A stretch of 64,000 bases of DNA from Desulfobacterales bacterium (GTDB lineage: Bacteria; Desulfobacterota; Desulfobacteria; Desulfobacterales; Desulfosalsimonadaceae), in NCBI GenBank assembly GCA_034520365.1, contig JAXHNP010000004.1, positions 24,673 through 88,672 of the forward strand, given 5' to 3'. Shown here in pieces: positions 39,896-49,482 of the stretch. The notes under the pieces were generated by a model, which was not told the DNA's origin, searched no databases, and worked only from the letters and a program-made list of their open reading frames with translations. The translations under genes and the position numbers were made by a program. Each line of letters begins with the position of its first letter. Position 1 is the stretch's first letter.

Positions 39896-40168
39896 TTAGT
39901 CGTCCCACTCCATGGGCAGTTTCATTTTTTTCCGGGTATTGCAGTCCTTGCAGCAGGGCACTACATTGCCCTTGGTGGATTTGCCGCCGCGGGAAAGGGG
40001 GACCAGGTGGTCCATGGTCAGCTCTTTGGGCGCAAATTCGTGGCCGCAGTAGTGACAGACGCCTTTGGCGCACTGTCGTTTCCACCACTGGGTATTACGA
40101 AGTTCCCGGGCCTTGTTCTTTTCACGCCGGATATGCGCGTCTTCATCTAAGTGGTCGAATTTGCTCAT
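39896..40168 (-). CDS. HNH endonuclease-domain protein
   Basis: A 90-residue protein. The two Cys pairs VCHYCGHEF and VVPCCKDCNTRK bracket the HNH core LTMDHLVPLSRGGKSTKGNVV, so the zinc ribbon and the active-site His are complete. The ATG at 40168 is used; the longer frame upstream (to 40222) consists of degenerate repeat. Such small HNH proteins occur as single genes in many genomes without a known role and can be nicking nucleases. It lies 57 bp after the end of era on the same strand. Confidence 0.85.
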   Translation of the reverse strand: MSKFDHLDEDAHIRREKNKARELRNTQWWKRQCAKGVCHYCGHEFAPKELTMDHLVPLSRGGKSTKGNVVPCCKDCNTRKKMKLPMEWDD

Positions 40169-40225
40169 ATTAAAAAAAGTCGTTGGGTGGTGGGTATTAG
40201 GTATAAGGATGGTACGAAACAATCA

Positions 40226-41137
40226 TCAGTATCCCAGCCGGCGCATGGCCCGTGCATCCCGGCTCCAGTTTTTATCCACCCGGATAAAAAGTTTAAGATA
40301 AACCGGCATTCCCATCAGCCTTTTCATCTCCAGCCGGGCGGCCTTGCCGATCTCCCGGATTTTGCTGCCGTGTTTGCCGATGAGGATTTTTTTCTGGGAA
40401 TCGCGCTCCACATGGATCTTGGCATATACATAGACCAGATCGGTCTCTTCATCTTCTTCAATCATATCAATGGAGACCGCCGTGGAAAAAGGGACTTCCT
40501 CTTCGGTCAGCTGAAATGCCTTTTCCCGGATAATCTCGGACAGGATAAATTCCTCCGGCACATCGGTCACCATGTCCGGCGGATAATAGGGCGGCCCCTC
40601 GGGGAGCAGCTTTTCCAGGGCGGCCAGCATGTCTTGGACCTGGGTGCCTTCTTTGGCGGAAACCGGGTAAATGGCCTCAAACGGATAGCTCTGCTGCCAT
40701 TTGTCAATCAGCGGCAAGAGATCCGGCTTTTTCACCCGGTCTATTTTGTTCAGCGCCAGCACTACCGGCCGTTTTCGGCTTTGCTGCAGCCGCTCCAGAA
40801 TCATGTTTTCCGATTTTTTGTCCGGCTTGGCCGCATCCGCCACCAACAGCAGCAGATCCACATCATTAATGGCGGAAAAGGCCACGTCCACCATTTTCTG
40901 GTTGAATGTCTTGTGGGTCAGATGAATGCCGGGCGTGTCGAGAAAAATCAGCTGGGCGCCTTCGCGGTGGGCGATGCCGGCGATGCGGTTTCTCGTGGTC
41001 TGGGGCTTTTCCGACGTGATGGAGACTTTTTTGCCGATCATGGTGTTCAAAAGCGTGGATTTGCCCACGTTCGGCGCACCGGTGATGGCGATAAAGCCGG
41101 ATTTAAAATCCTGATATGTCGATGCTGGGTCTGACAT
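40226..41137 (-). CDS. era: GTPase Era (16S rRNA-binding)
   Basis: A 303-residue protein with the Era GTPase domain (ITGAPNVGKSTLLNTMIG, DTPGIHLTH, LALNKIDRV, and VSAKEGTQV) and the KH domain at the C-terminus (KKILIGKHGSKIREIGKAAR, then LFIRVDKNWSRDARAM). It binds the 3' end of 16S rRNA and checks small-subunit assembly. It is the last of the hisI-hisG-engB-era group on the minus strand, 75 bp after engB with a repeat in between. Confidence 0.97.
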   Translation of the reverse strand: MSDPASTYQDFKSGFIAITGAPNVGKSTLLNTMIGKKVSITSEKPQTTRNRIAGIAHREGAQLIFLDTPGIHLTHKTFNQKMVDVAFSAINDVDLLLLVADAAKPDKKSENMILERLQQSRKRPVVLALNKIDRVKKPDLLPLIDKWQQSYPFEAIYPVSAKEGTQVQDMLAALEKLLPEGPPYYPPDMVTDVPEEFILSEIIREKAFQLTEEEVPFSTAVSIDMIEEDEETDLVYVYAKIHVERDSQKKILIGKHGSKIREIGKAARLEMKRLMGMPVYLKLFIRVDKNWSRDARAMRRLGY

Positions 41138-41175
41138 GAACGTTTACTCGGTTAAAAGGTTTCGGGTTTCAGTCT

Positions 41176-41205
41176 GTAGGTTGGGTTGAGGCCCGAAACC
41201 CAACA
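41176..41205 (+). repeat. 30-bp hairpin repeat, copy 2
   Basis: Same unit as 34664-34693 with CC instead of AA in the loop; an 8-bp stem GTTGGGTT/AACCCAAC. It lies between era and engB, inside what otherwise looks like one operon. Confidence 0.75.
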
Positions 41206-41212
41206 ATAGATG

Positions 41213-41824
41213 CTACCCGCCGGCATCCGAGGGCAATGATTCCTCCGCCAGCAGATGGTCAATGGCCGCCCATACGTCGCTTAAGCCCATGCGGGTTTTG
41301 GCGGAAAAACAGATCAAATCGTCCGGGGTAATGCCCAGCTCCCCGGCGATGGCCTGCATCTGCTTGATGCGCTTGTTTTTAGCCAGCTTATCCGCCTTGG
41401 TCAGCACCAGAATGACTGGTATGCGGTTATCCAGCAGCCAGTCGATGAAATCACTTTCCCCGGCCTGCGGGGTGCGCCGGATATCTAAAATCAGCACCAC
41501 GCCTTTCAGGGTTTTCCGAGTAGCCAGGAATTTTTCCACCATCGGCCCCCAGTTTTTTTTGATTCGCGTCGGTACCTTGGCATAGCCGTATCCGGGCAGA
41601 TCGACGAACACGGTATTGCCGTTAATATCAAAAAAATTGAGCAGCTGGGTCCGGCCCGGGGTGGAACTGGTTTTGACCAGGTTTTTGCGGTTTAACAGGG
41701 TGTTTATCAGCGAGGATTTGCCCACATTGGAGCGGCCCGCGAAAGCGATTTCCGGCGGGCCTTCAGGCGGGTATTGATCCGGTTTGACCGCACTTTTAAT
41801 AAAATCTGCGGATTTGACCTGCAT
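41213..41824 (-). CDS. engB: Ribosome biogenesis GTPase YihA/YsxC (EngB)
   Basis: A 203-residue protein: EIAFAGRSNVGKSSLINTLL, GRTQLLNFFDING, VDLPGYGYAKVP, and LVLTKADKLAKN, with CFSAKTRMG near the end. EngB acts in 50S assembly. The ATG at 41824 shares a base with the TGA of hisG (TGATG), so translation is coupled. Confidence 0.96.
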   Translation of the reverse strand: MQVKSADFIKSAVKPDQYPPEGPPEIAFAGRSNVGKSSLINTLLNRKNLVKTSSTPGRTQLLNFFDINGNTVFVDLPGYGYAKVPTRIKKNWGPMVEKFLATRKTLKGVVLILDIRRTPQAGESDFIDWLLDNRIPVILVLTKADKLAKNKRIKQMQAIAGELGITPDDLICFSAKTRMGLSDVWAAIDHLLAEESLPSDAGG

Positions 41825-42699
41825 CAAATCACTTTATTCAACGGATACTCAATAATGCCTTCCGCCCCGTTTTTGAGTAATGCCGGTATCAGATCCCTGA
41901 CCTTGTCCGAGCTGATCACGGTTTCAACAGAAAACCAGTTGGTATGGTACAGCGAGGCCACGGTGGGCGCATTCAGGCTGGGCAGCAGGGAGACAATCGT
42001 TTCAAGCTGGGCTTCGGGCACATTCATTTTGATGCCCACCAGTTTCTCAGCCACCAGCGCGCCTTTTAAAAGCATCACGATCTGCTCGATCTTTTCCCGT
42101 TTTTCCGGTTTTTTCCAGGCTTCGTGGTTTGCGATGAACTGGGTGTTGGTCTGCATCATTTCGTGGATTACGCGCAGACCGTGGGCTTTTATGGTGCTCT
42201 CGGTCTCAGTGATTTCCACAATCGCGTCCGCCAGGCCGGAGACCACTTTGGCTTCTGTGGCGCCCCAGGAAAATTCCACGTTAACGTCAATGCTCTTTTC
42301 CGCAAAATAGCGCTTGGTGTAGTTTAAGAGCTCGGTGGAAATTTTTTTCCCCTTGAGGTCCTCAATCGTCTTAACCGGGGAGTCATAGGCCACGGCCACC
42401 ACCCAGCGGGCCGGCCGGGCGCTGACTTTGGAATAGACCAGGTCTGCCACCACATGGACATCGGACTCATTCTCCGCAATCCAGTCTTTGCCGGTAAGCC
42501 CCGCATCCAGGGTGCCGTTTTCCACGTTAATGGACATTTCCTGGGCGCGGCAGAGCGCACAGTTGATATCCCCGTCGTTTATTTCCGGAAAATAGCTGCG
42601 CCCGTTCACGGAAATTTTCCAGCCCGAGCGTTTGAACAGTTCAAGCGTGGCGTTCTGCAGACTGCCTTTGGGGATGCCGAGTTTTAGTTGTTCGCTCAT
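41824..42699 (-). CDS. hisG: ATP phosphoribosyltransferase (long form)
   Basis: A 291-residue HisG of the long form with the C-terminal regulatory ACT-like domain. [18 protein letters not shown] and the Cys-containing [29 protein letters not shown], [21 protein letters not shown] segment ([20 protein letters not shown]) and [20 protein letters not shown] mark it. It performs the first step of histidine synthesis, joining ATP and PRPP. The ATG overlaps the TGA of hisI by 4 bp (ATGA). Confidence 0.96.
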   Translation of the reverse strand: MSEQLKLGIPKGSLQNATLELFKRSGWKISVNGRSYFPEINDGDINCALCRAQEMSINVENGTLDAGLTGKDWIAENESDVHVVADLVYSKVSARPARWVVAVAYDSPVKTIEDLKGKKISTELLNYTKRYFAEKSIDVNVEFSWGATEAKVVSGLADAIVEITETESTIKAHGLRVIHEMMQTNTQFIANHEAWKKPEKREKIEQIVMLLKGALVAEKLVGIKMNVPEAQLETIVSLLPSLNAPTVASLYHTNWFSVETVISSDKVRDLIPALLKNGAEGIIEYPLNKVI

Positions 42700-43073
42700 T
42701 TTTTATATACCTCGTCGGGGTCGAATACCCGGTTTTCAGTGGTTTCAAGTTCGCCATTGCTGACTTTGCTGAAAAAACAGCTTTTATAGCCCAGATGGCA
42801 GGCCGCCCCGCCCAGCTGCTCAACCTTTAAAAGAATCGTGTCGTTATCACAGTCCACCCGGACCTCTTTAACCTGCTGGACATGGCCGGAGCTCTCGCCC
42901 TTGACCCACAGTTTATCCCGGGACCGGCTGTAGTAGGTGGCCTTGCCGGTCTCGAGGGTGGCCTCCCAGGCGGCCTGATTCATAAAGGCAAGCATCAGAA
43001 CCTCGCCGGTGTCGTAATCCTGCACAATGGCCGGTGCCAGCCCGCCCATTTTAGAAAAATCAAGTGATATCAT
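42696..43073 (-). CDS. hisI: Phosphoribosyl-AMP cyclohydrolase
   Basis: A 125-residue stand-alone HisI without a HisE part. [60 protein letters not shown] and [10 protein letters not shown] carry the Zn and Mg ligands. It opens the purine ring of PR-AMP in histidine synthesis. The ATG at 43073 follows GAGAGGG. It is the first gene of the hisI-hisG-engB-era group. Confidence 0.96.
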   Translation of the reverse strand: MISLDFSKMGGLAPAIVQDYDTGEVLMLAFMNQAAWEATLETGKATYYSRSRDKLWVKGESSGHVQQVKEVRVDCDNDTILLKVEQLGGAACHLGYKSCFFSKVSNGELETTENRVFDPDEVYKK

Positions 43074-43159
43074 ATAAACCCTCTCTAAGAATGGCATCTC
43101 AATCTAAAATTAATCAAATAATTTTATCGAATTATGGATATATGTCAAATTTTTTTTTT

Positions 43160-43197
43160 CAGGTGATTTTTTTCAGGTGATTTTTTTGAAATCGCCT
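43160..43197 (+). repeat. Tandem 14-mer and hairpin upstream of hisI
   Basis: CAGGTGATTTTTTT occurs twice in tandem (43160-43187), and AGGTGATTT pairs with AAATCGCCT (43175-43197). It is the only structured part of the 304-bp divergent region 43074-43377 apart from the trxA promoter. Confidence 0.5.
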
Positions 43198-43234
43198 ATG
43201 GCGTACCCGGGCGGGATGTGGGTGCTCTCCTTTC

Positions 43235-43263
43235 TTGACAAGCTAACGGTCGCCCCTTATATT
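43235..43263 (+). promoter_or_regulatory. Sigma70-type promoter of trxA-trxB
   Basis: A perfect TTGACA (43235-43240) and TATATT (43258-43263) are spaced by 17 bp, 114 bp before the trxA ATG. Confidence 0.7.
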
Positions 43264-43377
43264 ACTCAGATTAAGACAGGCCATATTTTAGTCAATGATT
43301 AATCAATGCGGCGCATTCCGGCATGTTCTCTACATTGCCTGAATGACGAAAGATTAAATGTAAAAAGGGAGACAACA

Positions 43378-43704
43378 ATGGCGGAAAATATTATTGAAGT
43401 CGGCGACAATAATTTTGAAAGTGAAGTCTTGCAGTCCGATAAGCCGGTGCTGGTGGATTTTTGGGCCCCTTGGTGCGGCCCCTGCAAAGCTATCGGGCCG
43501 GTGGTCGAGGAACTCAGTAAAGACTACGACGGCAAAGTCAAATTTGCCAAGTGCAATGTGGATGACAACCCGGCCACGCCGAGCAGCTACGGGATCCGGG
43601 CCATTCCGACCCTGATCGTGTTCAAGGACGGCAAGCAGGTGGATCAGATCGTGGGCATGGCAGATAAGTCCAAACTGGAAGCAAGCATCAAAAAAGGCTT
43701 ATAA
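43378..43704 (+). CDS. trxA: Thioredoxin
   Basis: A 108-residue classic thioredoxin with VDFWAPWCGPCKAIGPVVEE (active-site C-G-P-C), CNVDDNPATPSSYGIRAIPT (cis-Pro) and LIVFKDGKQVDQIVG. The ATG at 43378 follows AAAAAGGGAGAC. It passes electrons from the reductase encoded two bases downstream to ribonucleotide reductase and other disulfides. Confidence 0.97.
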   Translation: MAENIIEVGDNNFESEVLQSDKPVLVDFWAPWCGPCKAIGPVVEELSKDYDGKVKFAKCNVDDNPATPSSYGIRAIPTLIVFKDGKQVDQIVGMADKSKLEASIKKGL

Positions 43705-43706
43705 TA

Positions 43707-44636
43707 ATGGCTAAAACCAAATATGACCTGGTAATTATCGGCGCCGGTCCGGCGGGGTTGACCGCCGCGATCTATGCCGCCCGGGCCAAGCTGGATGTGC
43801 TGGTGCTTGAAAAGGCCGCGCCCGGGGGGCAGATCCTGGTGGCGGACTGGATCGAGAATTATCCCGGATTTCCCGAAGGCTTGAGCGGGGCCGATTTGAT
43901 CATGAACATGACCGATCAGGTCAAGCGGTTTGGCGTGGAGATTGAAACCAATGAAGTGGTGTCCCTTGATCTCTCCGAAAATCCCAGGCAGCTTCAGTTA
44001 AACGACCGGCAGGTCACAGCCAAAAGTATCATTATTGCCGCCGGGGCCTCGCCCAAAAAGCTCGGGGTGCCGGGTGAAGAAAAATATTTTGGCAGAGGCG
44101 TTTCGGTCTGCGCCACCTGTGATGCCCCGTTTTTTAAAAACAGCACGATCGCGGCAGTCGGCGGCGGAAATACCGCGGTTCAGGAAAGCCTTTTTCTCAC
44201 CCGGTTTGTGGATAAGGTCTATCTCATCCACCGCCGCGATGAGCTGCGGGCGGACAGACTGCTGCAGGAGCGGGCGTTCGAGAATGATAAGATTGAGATG
44301 GTGTGGGATTCGGTTTTAAAATCGATTAACGGCTCGCAAGCCGGGGTTTCGGGTATTACCATGGAAAACGTCAAGACCGGGGAAACCAAGGATCTTGCCG
44401 TTGACGGCTGCTTTATCTGGGTGGGCACGATCCCCAATACCGGTTTTTTAAAAGATCATCTCAAGCTGGATGACCGCGGGTTTGTGGCGGTAAACAGCCG
44501 CATGGAGGCTTCGGTGCCGGGTGTTTTCGCGGCCGGGGACGTACGGGATACCCCGCTTCGCCAGGTATCCACGGCCGTGGGGGACGGCGCCATTGCCGCT
44601 TCAGAGGCGGCCGAATATATTCAAAATCATGCTTAA
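43707..44636 (+). CDS. trxB: Thioredoxin-disulfide reductase
   Basis: A 309-residue flavoprotein: VIIGAGPAGLTAAIYAARAK (FAD site), SVCATCDAPFF (redox C-A-T-C), IAAVGGGNTAVQESLFL (NAD(P) site), and GVFAAGDVRDTPLRQVSTAV at the end. It lies 2 bp after trxA, the two forming one operon from the promoter at 43235-43263. Confidence 0.97.
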   Translation: MAKTKYDLVIIGAGPAGLTAAIYAARAKLDVLVLEKAAPGGQILVADWIENYPGFPEGLSGADLIMNMTDQVKRFGVEIETNEVVSLDLSENPRQLQLNDRQVTAKSIIIAAGASPKKLGVPGEEKYFGRGVSVCATCDAPFFKNSTIAAVGGGNTAVQESLFLTRFVDKVYLIHRRDELRADRLLQERAFENDKIEMVWDSVLKSINGSQAGVSGITMENVKTGETKDLAVDGCFIWVGTIPNTGFLKDHLKLDDRGFVAVNSRMEASVPGVFAAGDVRDTPLRQVSTAVGDGAIAASEAAEYIQNHA

Positions 44637-44690
44637 CAAAGCCCTTTTCTCAGCGGGGTTGACTTTTACTCAGGGTGTAGAAATTTGTCC

Positions 44691-45428
44691 ATGAAGCGGA
44701 TTATTGGGTGCTTATTGGTGGCGGCCTTGGTGGTGTGCGGATGCTCCGCGTTTGGGCCGAAAGAGGAGAAAACCGCTGTTCAGCTGGCCGAAGAAGGGCG
44801 GCAGGAGTTCTCGGACGGGGACTACAAGAGCGCTATTGAAGCCTATCAGAAATTAAGGGACTGGTATCCGTTCAGCAAATTCGCCAAAGAGGCGGAGCTG
44901 AAAGTCGCGGACGCGCATTACCGGCTGGAGGAGTATGAGCAGGCCATTGCCGCCTATGAGCAGTTTGAGCGGCTCCATCCCAATGATGAAAAAATTCCGT
45001 ATGTGCTCTATCAGATCGGTCGCTGCTACTTTGATCGGATGCGCGGTAGAGACCGGGACCAGACCTCCACGGAAAAAGCCCTTCAGGAATTTCAGCGGCT
45101 GCAAAACCGGTTTCCCGAAAGCCAGTATGCGGAAAAGGCAAACAAGCATATCCAGCAGTGCCTGAGAACCCTGGCCGGACATGAATTCTACGTGGGCGAA
45201 TTTTATTTCAAGCAAAAGAATTACAAGGCGGCCCTGAATCGTTTTTTAAATGTCGTCGACAATTATCCATCCGAGTTTACGCTCCTGCACCATAAGGCGA
45301 ACAAATACATTGAGCGGTGCCGCAATGAGCTGGAAGATGCCCCGGCAGAGAAATCCGAGGCCACATCCCCCGTTACCGTCCCGCCGAGAAAACACAGGCC
45401 CGTCCCGTCTCCGCCGATAAGCCGATAG
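44691..45428 (+). CDS. bamD: Outer-membrane assembly lipoprotein BamD
   Basis: A 245-residue lipoprotein. The signal peptide ends V-C-G-C at residue 18, a plausible lipobox, so the mature protein would be anchored in the outer membrane. TPR-like repeats follow (YQKLRDWYPFSKFAKEAELK, ADAHYRLEEYEQAIAAYEQF, PYVLYQIGRCYFDRM, FYVGEFYFKQKNYKAALNRF), which is the BamD/YfiO pattern. The C-terminal tail is Pro/Ser rich. BamD is part of the beta-barrel assembly machine. A terminator follows at 45435-45459. The promoter is not obvious; it may be read through from trxB. Confidence 0.92.
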   Translation: MKRIIGCLLVAALVVCGCSAFGPKEEKTAVQLAEEGRQEFSDGDYKSAIEAYQKLRDWYPFSKFAKEAELKVADAHYRLEEYEQAIAAYEQFERLHPNDEKIPYVLYQIGRCYFDRMRGRDRDQTSTEKALQEFQRLQNRFPESQYAEKANKHIQQCLRTLAGHEFYVGEFYFKQKNYKAALNRFLNVVDNYPSEFTLLHHKANKYIERCRNELEDAPAEKSEATSPVTVPPRKHRPVPSPPISR

Positions 45429-45434
45429 CCTGCA

Positions 45435-45459
45435 TGGGAGGCAATTCTCCCAATTTTTT
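45435..45459 (+). terminator. Intrinsic terminator after bamD
   Basis: TGGGAG and CTCCCA form a 6-bp stem with a 6-nt loop, followed by ATTTTTT. Confidence 0.8.
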
Positions 45460-45468
45460 AAAAAATTC

Positions 45469-45497
45469 TTTACAAGCAAAGAATCTTCGTTTATAAA
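45469..45497 (+). promoter_or_regulatory. Promoter of rpmB
   Basis: TTTACA (45469-45474) and TATAAA (45492-45497) are spaced by 17 bp, 103 bp ahead of the rpmB start. Confidence 0.55.
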
Positions 45498-45600
45498 ATT
45501 TTGGTTTATCGAGGCTGGGTACTTTGGTTTGGTTTTTTGGGCCATCCAGTGTGCGTTTTTGGTATGAGTTTTTGAATCAGAGCTTCTGGAGAATATAAAA

Positions 45601-45795
45601 ATGTCTAAAAAATGTGATATCTGCGGAAAAAAATCTTTGGTCGGCAATAATGTCAGCCATGCCCATAATGTAAATAAGCGGCGATTCAATCCCAACCTCC
45701 AGCGGGTCCGGTCGGTCCGAAACGGCCGCGTGGAGAAAATCAATGCCTGCACCCGCTGCATCCGCTCCGGCAAGGTCGAAAAACCCCTCAAATGA
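45601..45795 (+). CDS. rpmB: 50S ribosomal protein L28
   Basis: A 64-residue basic protein: [40 protein letters not shown], then [14 protein letters not shown]. It has the four-Cys (zinc ribbon) version of L28 (C-x2-C ... C-x2-C). Ribosome site TCTGGAGAAT lies before the ATG. It is alone, with its own promoter, and ends 7 bp before the end of the convergent rsh gene. Confidence 0.97.
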   Translation: MSKKCDICGKKSLVGNNVSHAHNVNKRRFNPNLQRVRSVRNGRVEKINACTRCIRSGKVEKPLK

Positions 45796-45802
45796 GGACT
45801 TG

Positions 45803-47950
45803 TTAAAGTCTTCGAATTTCCTGGATTTTATCCACTTTCCGGAGTTTGGCGAGCACGGTCTCCAGGTGGGCGACATTGGCCACGGTGATGGTGAAGTAGC
45901 CGGTTACGGTTTTATCCGGCAGGCTTTCCAGCTGTACATCGATGATATTGGCGTCCGCTTGGCTGATCACAGCGGTGATTTCCGCCAGCAGGCCATGCCG
46001 GTCCCTGGCCCGGCATTTGAGCTTGACCGGAAAAGAGCCTTCTGAGTCCTTACGCCATTCCACGTTGATCTCCCGTTCGGGGCTCATCTTCATGGCGTTC
46101 ACACACCCTTTTCGATGCACGGTCACCCCGGATCCGTGGGTGATATAGCCGATGATCGGATCCCCGGGCACCGGCTGGCAGCACTGCCCGAAGCGGATCA
46201 GAATATCATCCATGCCATCCACCACCACGCCCTGTTCATCCCGCTTTTTCCTGTCCCGGCGGCGGGTAATGAACCGATCAAGCAGGGTTTCTTCTTTTTT
46301 CGGCTTATCGCCTTCAGTGAGGCGCCGGATGATCTGCAGCGGGGTGATCTTGCCGTAGCCCACGTTGGCGATCAGGTCATCCACAGTCTTAAAATTGAAT
46401 TCCCTGGCCACGGCCTGCATTTCCCGGGAATTTAATTTCTCATGGAAGTTCAGGCGATGCTTGCGAAACGCTTTTTCACACATTTCCCGGCCCAGGGTGA
46501 TGCTGCGCTCCTTTTCCTGGCGTTTGATCCACTGACGGATGCGGGAGCGGGCCTTGCCGGTTTTGACATAGTTCAGCCAGTCTTTGCTGGGGTGATGTCC
46601 TTTGGTGGTGACAATCTCGACGATATCCCCGGTTTTGAGTTCGTACTGCAGCGGCACCAGCCGGCCGTTCACTTTGGCGCCGGTGCACTGGTGGCCGACT
46701 TCGGTGTGGATGAGATAGGCAAAATCAATGGGCGTGGCGCCCCGGGGCAGGCTCTTGACCTCGCCCTGCGGGGTAAATACGTAGACTTCGGCGGGAAACA
46801 GGTCAATCCGGACGTTTTCCAGGAATTCATCCGGATCGCCGTAATTATCCTGGTGATTTTCCACCAGATTCTGTATCCATTCAAAGCTGCTGATGCTTTC
46901 CTTGTCCGTTACCCGGCCCTCCTTATAGCTCCAGTGGGCCGCAATCCCGGAGTTGGCCACCCGATCCATCTCTTCGGTCCGGATCTGTACCTCCATGCGT
47001 TCCCCATAGGGCCCGATTACCGTTGTGTGGAGGGATTTATACCCGTTCGGCTTGGGAAATCCGATATAATCTTTAAATTTTGTGGGCACCGGCCGCCAGT
47101 TGGCGTGGATAATGCCTAAGGCCTCATAGCATTGCGGAATGCTCTCCATAATCAGCCGGAAGGCAGTAATATCATAGACCTCCTCAAAGCTTAAGTCCTG
47201 CGAGAGCATCTTTTGGTGAATGCTGTGGAACTGTTTATACCGGCCGTACACCCGGGCGGGCAAACCGGTTTCTTTCATCTTTTCGCCGATGATTTTTTTC
47301 ACCGTATCCACATAGTGCTCTCGCTGCAGCTGATCCTTGGCGACCAGATTCTTAATCCGTTCATACTCCTCAGGCTGAGTGTAATAGAAGGAAATCTCCT
47401 CCAGTTCCCGCTTCATCCAGTAAATCCCCAGCCGGGAGGCGATGGGCGCATAGATGTCGAGCGTTTCCTGGGCAATGGCTTTCTTTTTGTCCTCTGTCCG
47501 GTGGAAATGAATGGTTCGGATGTTATGGAGGCGGTCGGCCAGTTTAATCAGGATCACCCGGAGGTCATCGGCCATGGCCAGGATCATTTTGCGCAGATTT
47601 TCAGCCTGCCGGTCCCGGGCCGTATTCAGGGACAATTTGCTGATCTTGGTTACCCCGGCGATGATTTTAGCGGCTTGTTCGCCGAAACGCTCCTGGATGT
47701 CTTCAATGGTGGTATGCGTATCCTCGACCACATCATGGAGCAGCCCGCAGGCGATGCTGGTGGTATCAAGATGCATATCCGCAAGAATATTGGCCACTTC
47801 CAGCGGATGGGACAGATACGGCTCCCCGTTTAATCGCACCTGGCCTTCATGCACTTTGGCGGAGTAAACATAGGCCTGATTGACAATATCAACATCCGCG
47901 TCCGGATAATATTCGCTGATTTTGTCGAGTATGTCGGAGATACGTAACAT
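45803..47950 (-). CDS. rsh: Bifunctional (p)ppGpp synthetase/hydrolase (Rsh)
   Basis: A 715-residue RelA/SpoT homologue. Hydrolase: HPLEVANILADMHLDTTSIA then GLLHDVVEDTHTT, with the intact H-D-x2-E-D motif, so hydrolysis is likely. Synthetase: RYKQFHSIHQKML, VYDITAFRLIM, and KDYIGFPKPNGYKSLHTTVI. Then the TGS domain (DLFPAEVYVFTPQGEVKSLP), helical and zinc-finger parts (the Cys pair in IRFGQCCQPVPGDPIIGYIT) and ACT at the C-terminus (VKLKCRARDRHGLLAEITAV). It is the only stringent-response enzyme in the window. It lies 17 bp after proS in a likely operon with ispG. Confidence 0.96.
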   Translation of the reverse strand: MLRISDILDKISEYYPDADVDIVNQAYVYSAKVHEGQVRLNGEPYLSHPLEVANILADMHLDTTSIACGLLHDVVEDTHTTIEDIQERFGEQAAKIIAGVTKISKLSLNTARDRQAENLRKMILAMADDLRVILIKLADRLHNIRTIHFHRTEDKKKAIAQETLDIYAPIASRLGIYWMKRELEEISFYYTQPEEYERIKNLVAKDQLQREHYVDTVKKIIGEKMKETGLPARVYGRYKQFHSIHQKMLSQDLSFEEVYDITAFRLIMESIPQCYEALGIIHANWRPVPTKFKDYIGFPKPNGYKSLHTTVIGPYGERMEVQIRTEEMDRVANSGIAAHWSYKEGRVTDKESISSFEWIQNLVENHQDNYGDPDEFLENVRIDLFPAEVYVFTPQGEVKSLPRGATPIDFAYLIHTEVGHQCTGAKVNGRLVPLQYELKTGDIVEIVTTKGHHPSKDWLNYVKTGKARSRIRQWIKRQEKERSITLGREMCEKAFRKHRLNFHEKLNSREMQAVAREFNFKTVDDLIANVGYGKITPLQIIRRLTEGDKPKKEETLLDRFITRRRDRKKRDEQGVVVDGMDDILIRFGQCCQPVPGDPIIGYITHGSGVTVHRKGCVNAMKMSPEREINVEWRKDSEGSFPVKLKCRARDRHGLLAEITAVISQADANIIDVQLESLPDKTVTGYFTITVANVAHLETVLAKLRKVDKIQEIRRL

Positions 47951-47967
47951 TTATTTAAGTGACCGGC

Positions 47968-49482
47968 TCAGTATGCCTTGGCAAACACGACACGCTGGGG
48001 GCTTTGCTTGCCGCACTCAATGCATTTGCCTTTTTCTTTTTCCCCTTCAAAGGGAATACATCGGATGGAGACGTTTAACCGGTCCTTGATCGCCGTCTCG
48101 CAGGCGCTGTCCCCGCACCAGTGGGAAAGGGCGAATCCGCCGTGAATTTCCGGCCGCTCATGGTTTTTGGGGGTGAAAAAGTCGTTGAATGTCTCCAGCT
48201 CATCAATTTTGTGCGTATTGGCCTCCCTGAAGGACAGCGCCCGTTCAAACAGCGTCTGCTGGATGTCATCCAGAATATCGCCGATGGTCTCCACGAATTC
48301 ATCCTTCTGGATGGCGGTTTTATCCTTGGCGTCCTTATCCCGCCGGCCTACAAACACGGAATCCTTTTCAATATCCTTGGGCCCGATTTCCACCCGCAGC
48401 GGAATGCCTTTCCGGATCCAGTCCCAGTTCCGGGCGCCGGTATTTCGGGTATCGATTTCCACAGCAATCGGCCGGCTGCAGTAATGCTTTTCCCGCAGGC
48501 GCGCGGCCAACGCATCCACAAATGCCATAACCGGCTGCCGGTCCTTGTCGGATCGGAGAATCGGCATTAATACCACGTGCGAAGAGGCGATTCGGGGCGG
48601 CAGCACAATGCCGTTGTCATCGCCGTGGGTCATGATCAGGCCCCCGATCAGGCGTGTGGATGAGCCCCAGGAGGTGGTCCATACATATTCCTCCGTTTCC
48701 TGGGCGGACTGAAAGGTTATATCCGAGGCGCGTGCGAAGTTCTGCCCGAGGAAATGGGAGGTCCCGGCCTGAAGGGCTTTTTTATCCTGCATCATGGCCT
48801 CAATGCAGGTGGTGGTTTCCGCGCCCGGGAATTTTTCCGCAAGGGTTTTTTCACCGGTCATCACCGGCATGGCCATATACTCTTCAGCCATTTTCTTATA
48901 AATATTTAACATCATATGCGTTCGGTCAATGGCCTCTTTCCGGGTGGCATGGGCGGTATGGCCTTCCTGCCACAGGAATTCGCTGGTCCGCAGAAAAATC
49001 CGGGTGCGCATTTCCCACCTGACCACGTTGGCCCACTGGTTGATCAGCACCGGCAGATCCCGGTAGCTTTTGATCCATTTGGAAAAAGAGTCGCCGATGA
49101 TGGTCTCGGAGGTGGGGCGCACAATCAGGGGCGCCGTCAATTTGCCGGCCGGCACCAGTGCGCCGTCCTCACCCTTTTCGAGTTTATGATGGGTGACCAC
49201 CGCGCATTCCTTGGCAAACCCTTCTACATGCTGGGCCTCTTTTTCAAGAAAATTGACGGGAATAAAAAGCGGAAAATACGCATTGCGAACCCCCGTGGTC
49301 TTGAACATGTCATCGAGGGTCCGCGTGATGTTCTCCCACAGAGCGTAGCCCCAGGGTTTGATGACCATGCAGCCCCGTACGGGCGATACTTCGGCCATAT
49401 CCGCTGCCTTGATGACTTCCTGATACCATTCCGGGTAGTTTTCCTCCCGGGTCGGCTGGATTGCAGTTTTAGCTTGTTTCAT
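47968..49482 (-). CDS. proS: Prolyl-tRNA synthetase, archaeal/eukaryotic type
   Basis: A 504-residue class II synthetase of the short type without the bacterial INS editing domain. Motif 1 region GCMVIKPWGYALWENITRTL, motif 2 VRWEMRTRIFLRTSEFLWQE with GHTAHATRKEAID, motif 3 LIMTHGDDNGIVLPPRIA, and the C-terminal domain ending in a Cys-rich zinc part (CEGEKEKGKC-like IPFEGEKEKGKCIECGKQSP) and an aromatic end KAY typical of this type. It charges tRNA-Pro. GAGGAGCGAG lies before the ATG. It overlaps ispG by 4 bp. Confidence 0.96.
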   Translation of the reverse strand: MKQAKTAIQPTREENYPEWYQEVIKAADMAEVSPVRGCMVIKPWGYALWENITRTLDDMFKTTGVRNAYFPLFIPVNFLEKEAQHVEGFAKECAVVTHHKLEKGEDGALVPAGKLTAPLIVRPTSETIIGDSFSKWIKSYRDLPVLINQWANVVRWEMRTRIFLRTSEFLWQEGHTAHATRKEAIDRTHMMLNIYKKMAEEYMAMPVMTGEKTLAEKFPGAETTTCIEAMMQDKKALQAGTSHFLGQNFARASDITFQSAQETEEYVWTTSWGSSTRLIGGLIMTHGDDNGIVLPPRIASSHVVLMPILRSDKDRQPVMAFVDALAARLREKHYCSRPIAVEIDTRNTGARNWDWIRKGIPLRVEIGPKDIEKDSVFVGRRDKDAKDKTAIQKDEFVETIGDILDDIQQTLFERALSFREANTHKIDELETFNDFFTPKNHERPEIHGGFALSHWCGDSACETAIKDRLNVSIRCIPFEGEKEKGKCIECGKQSPQRVVFAKAY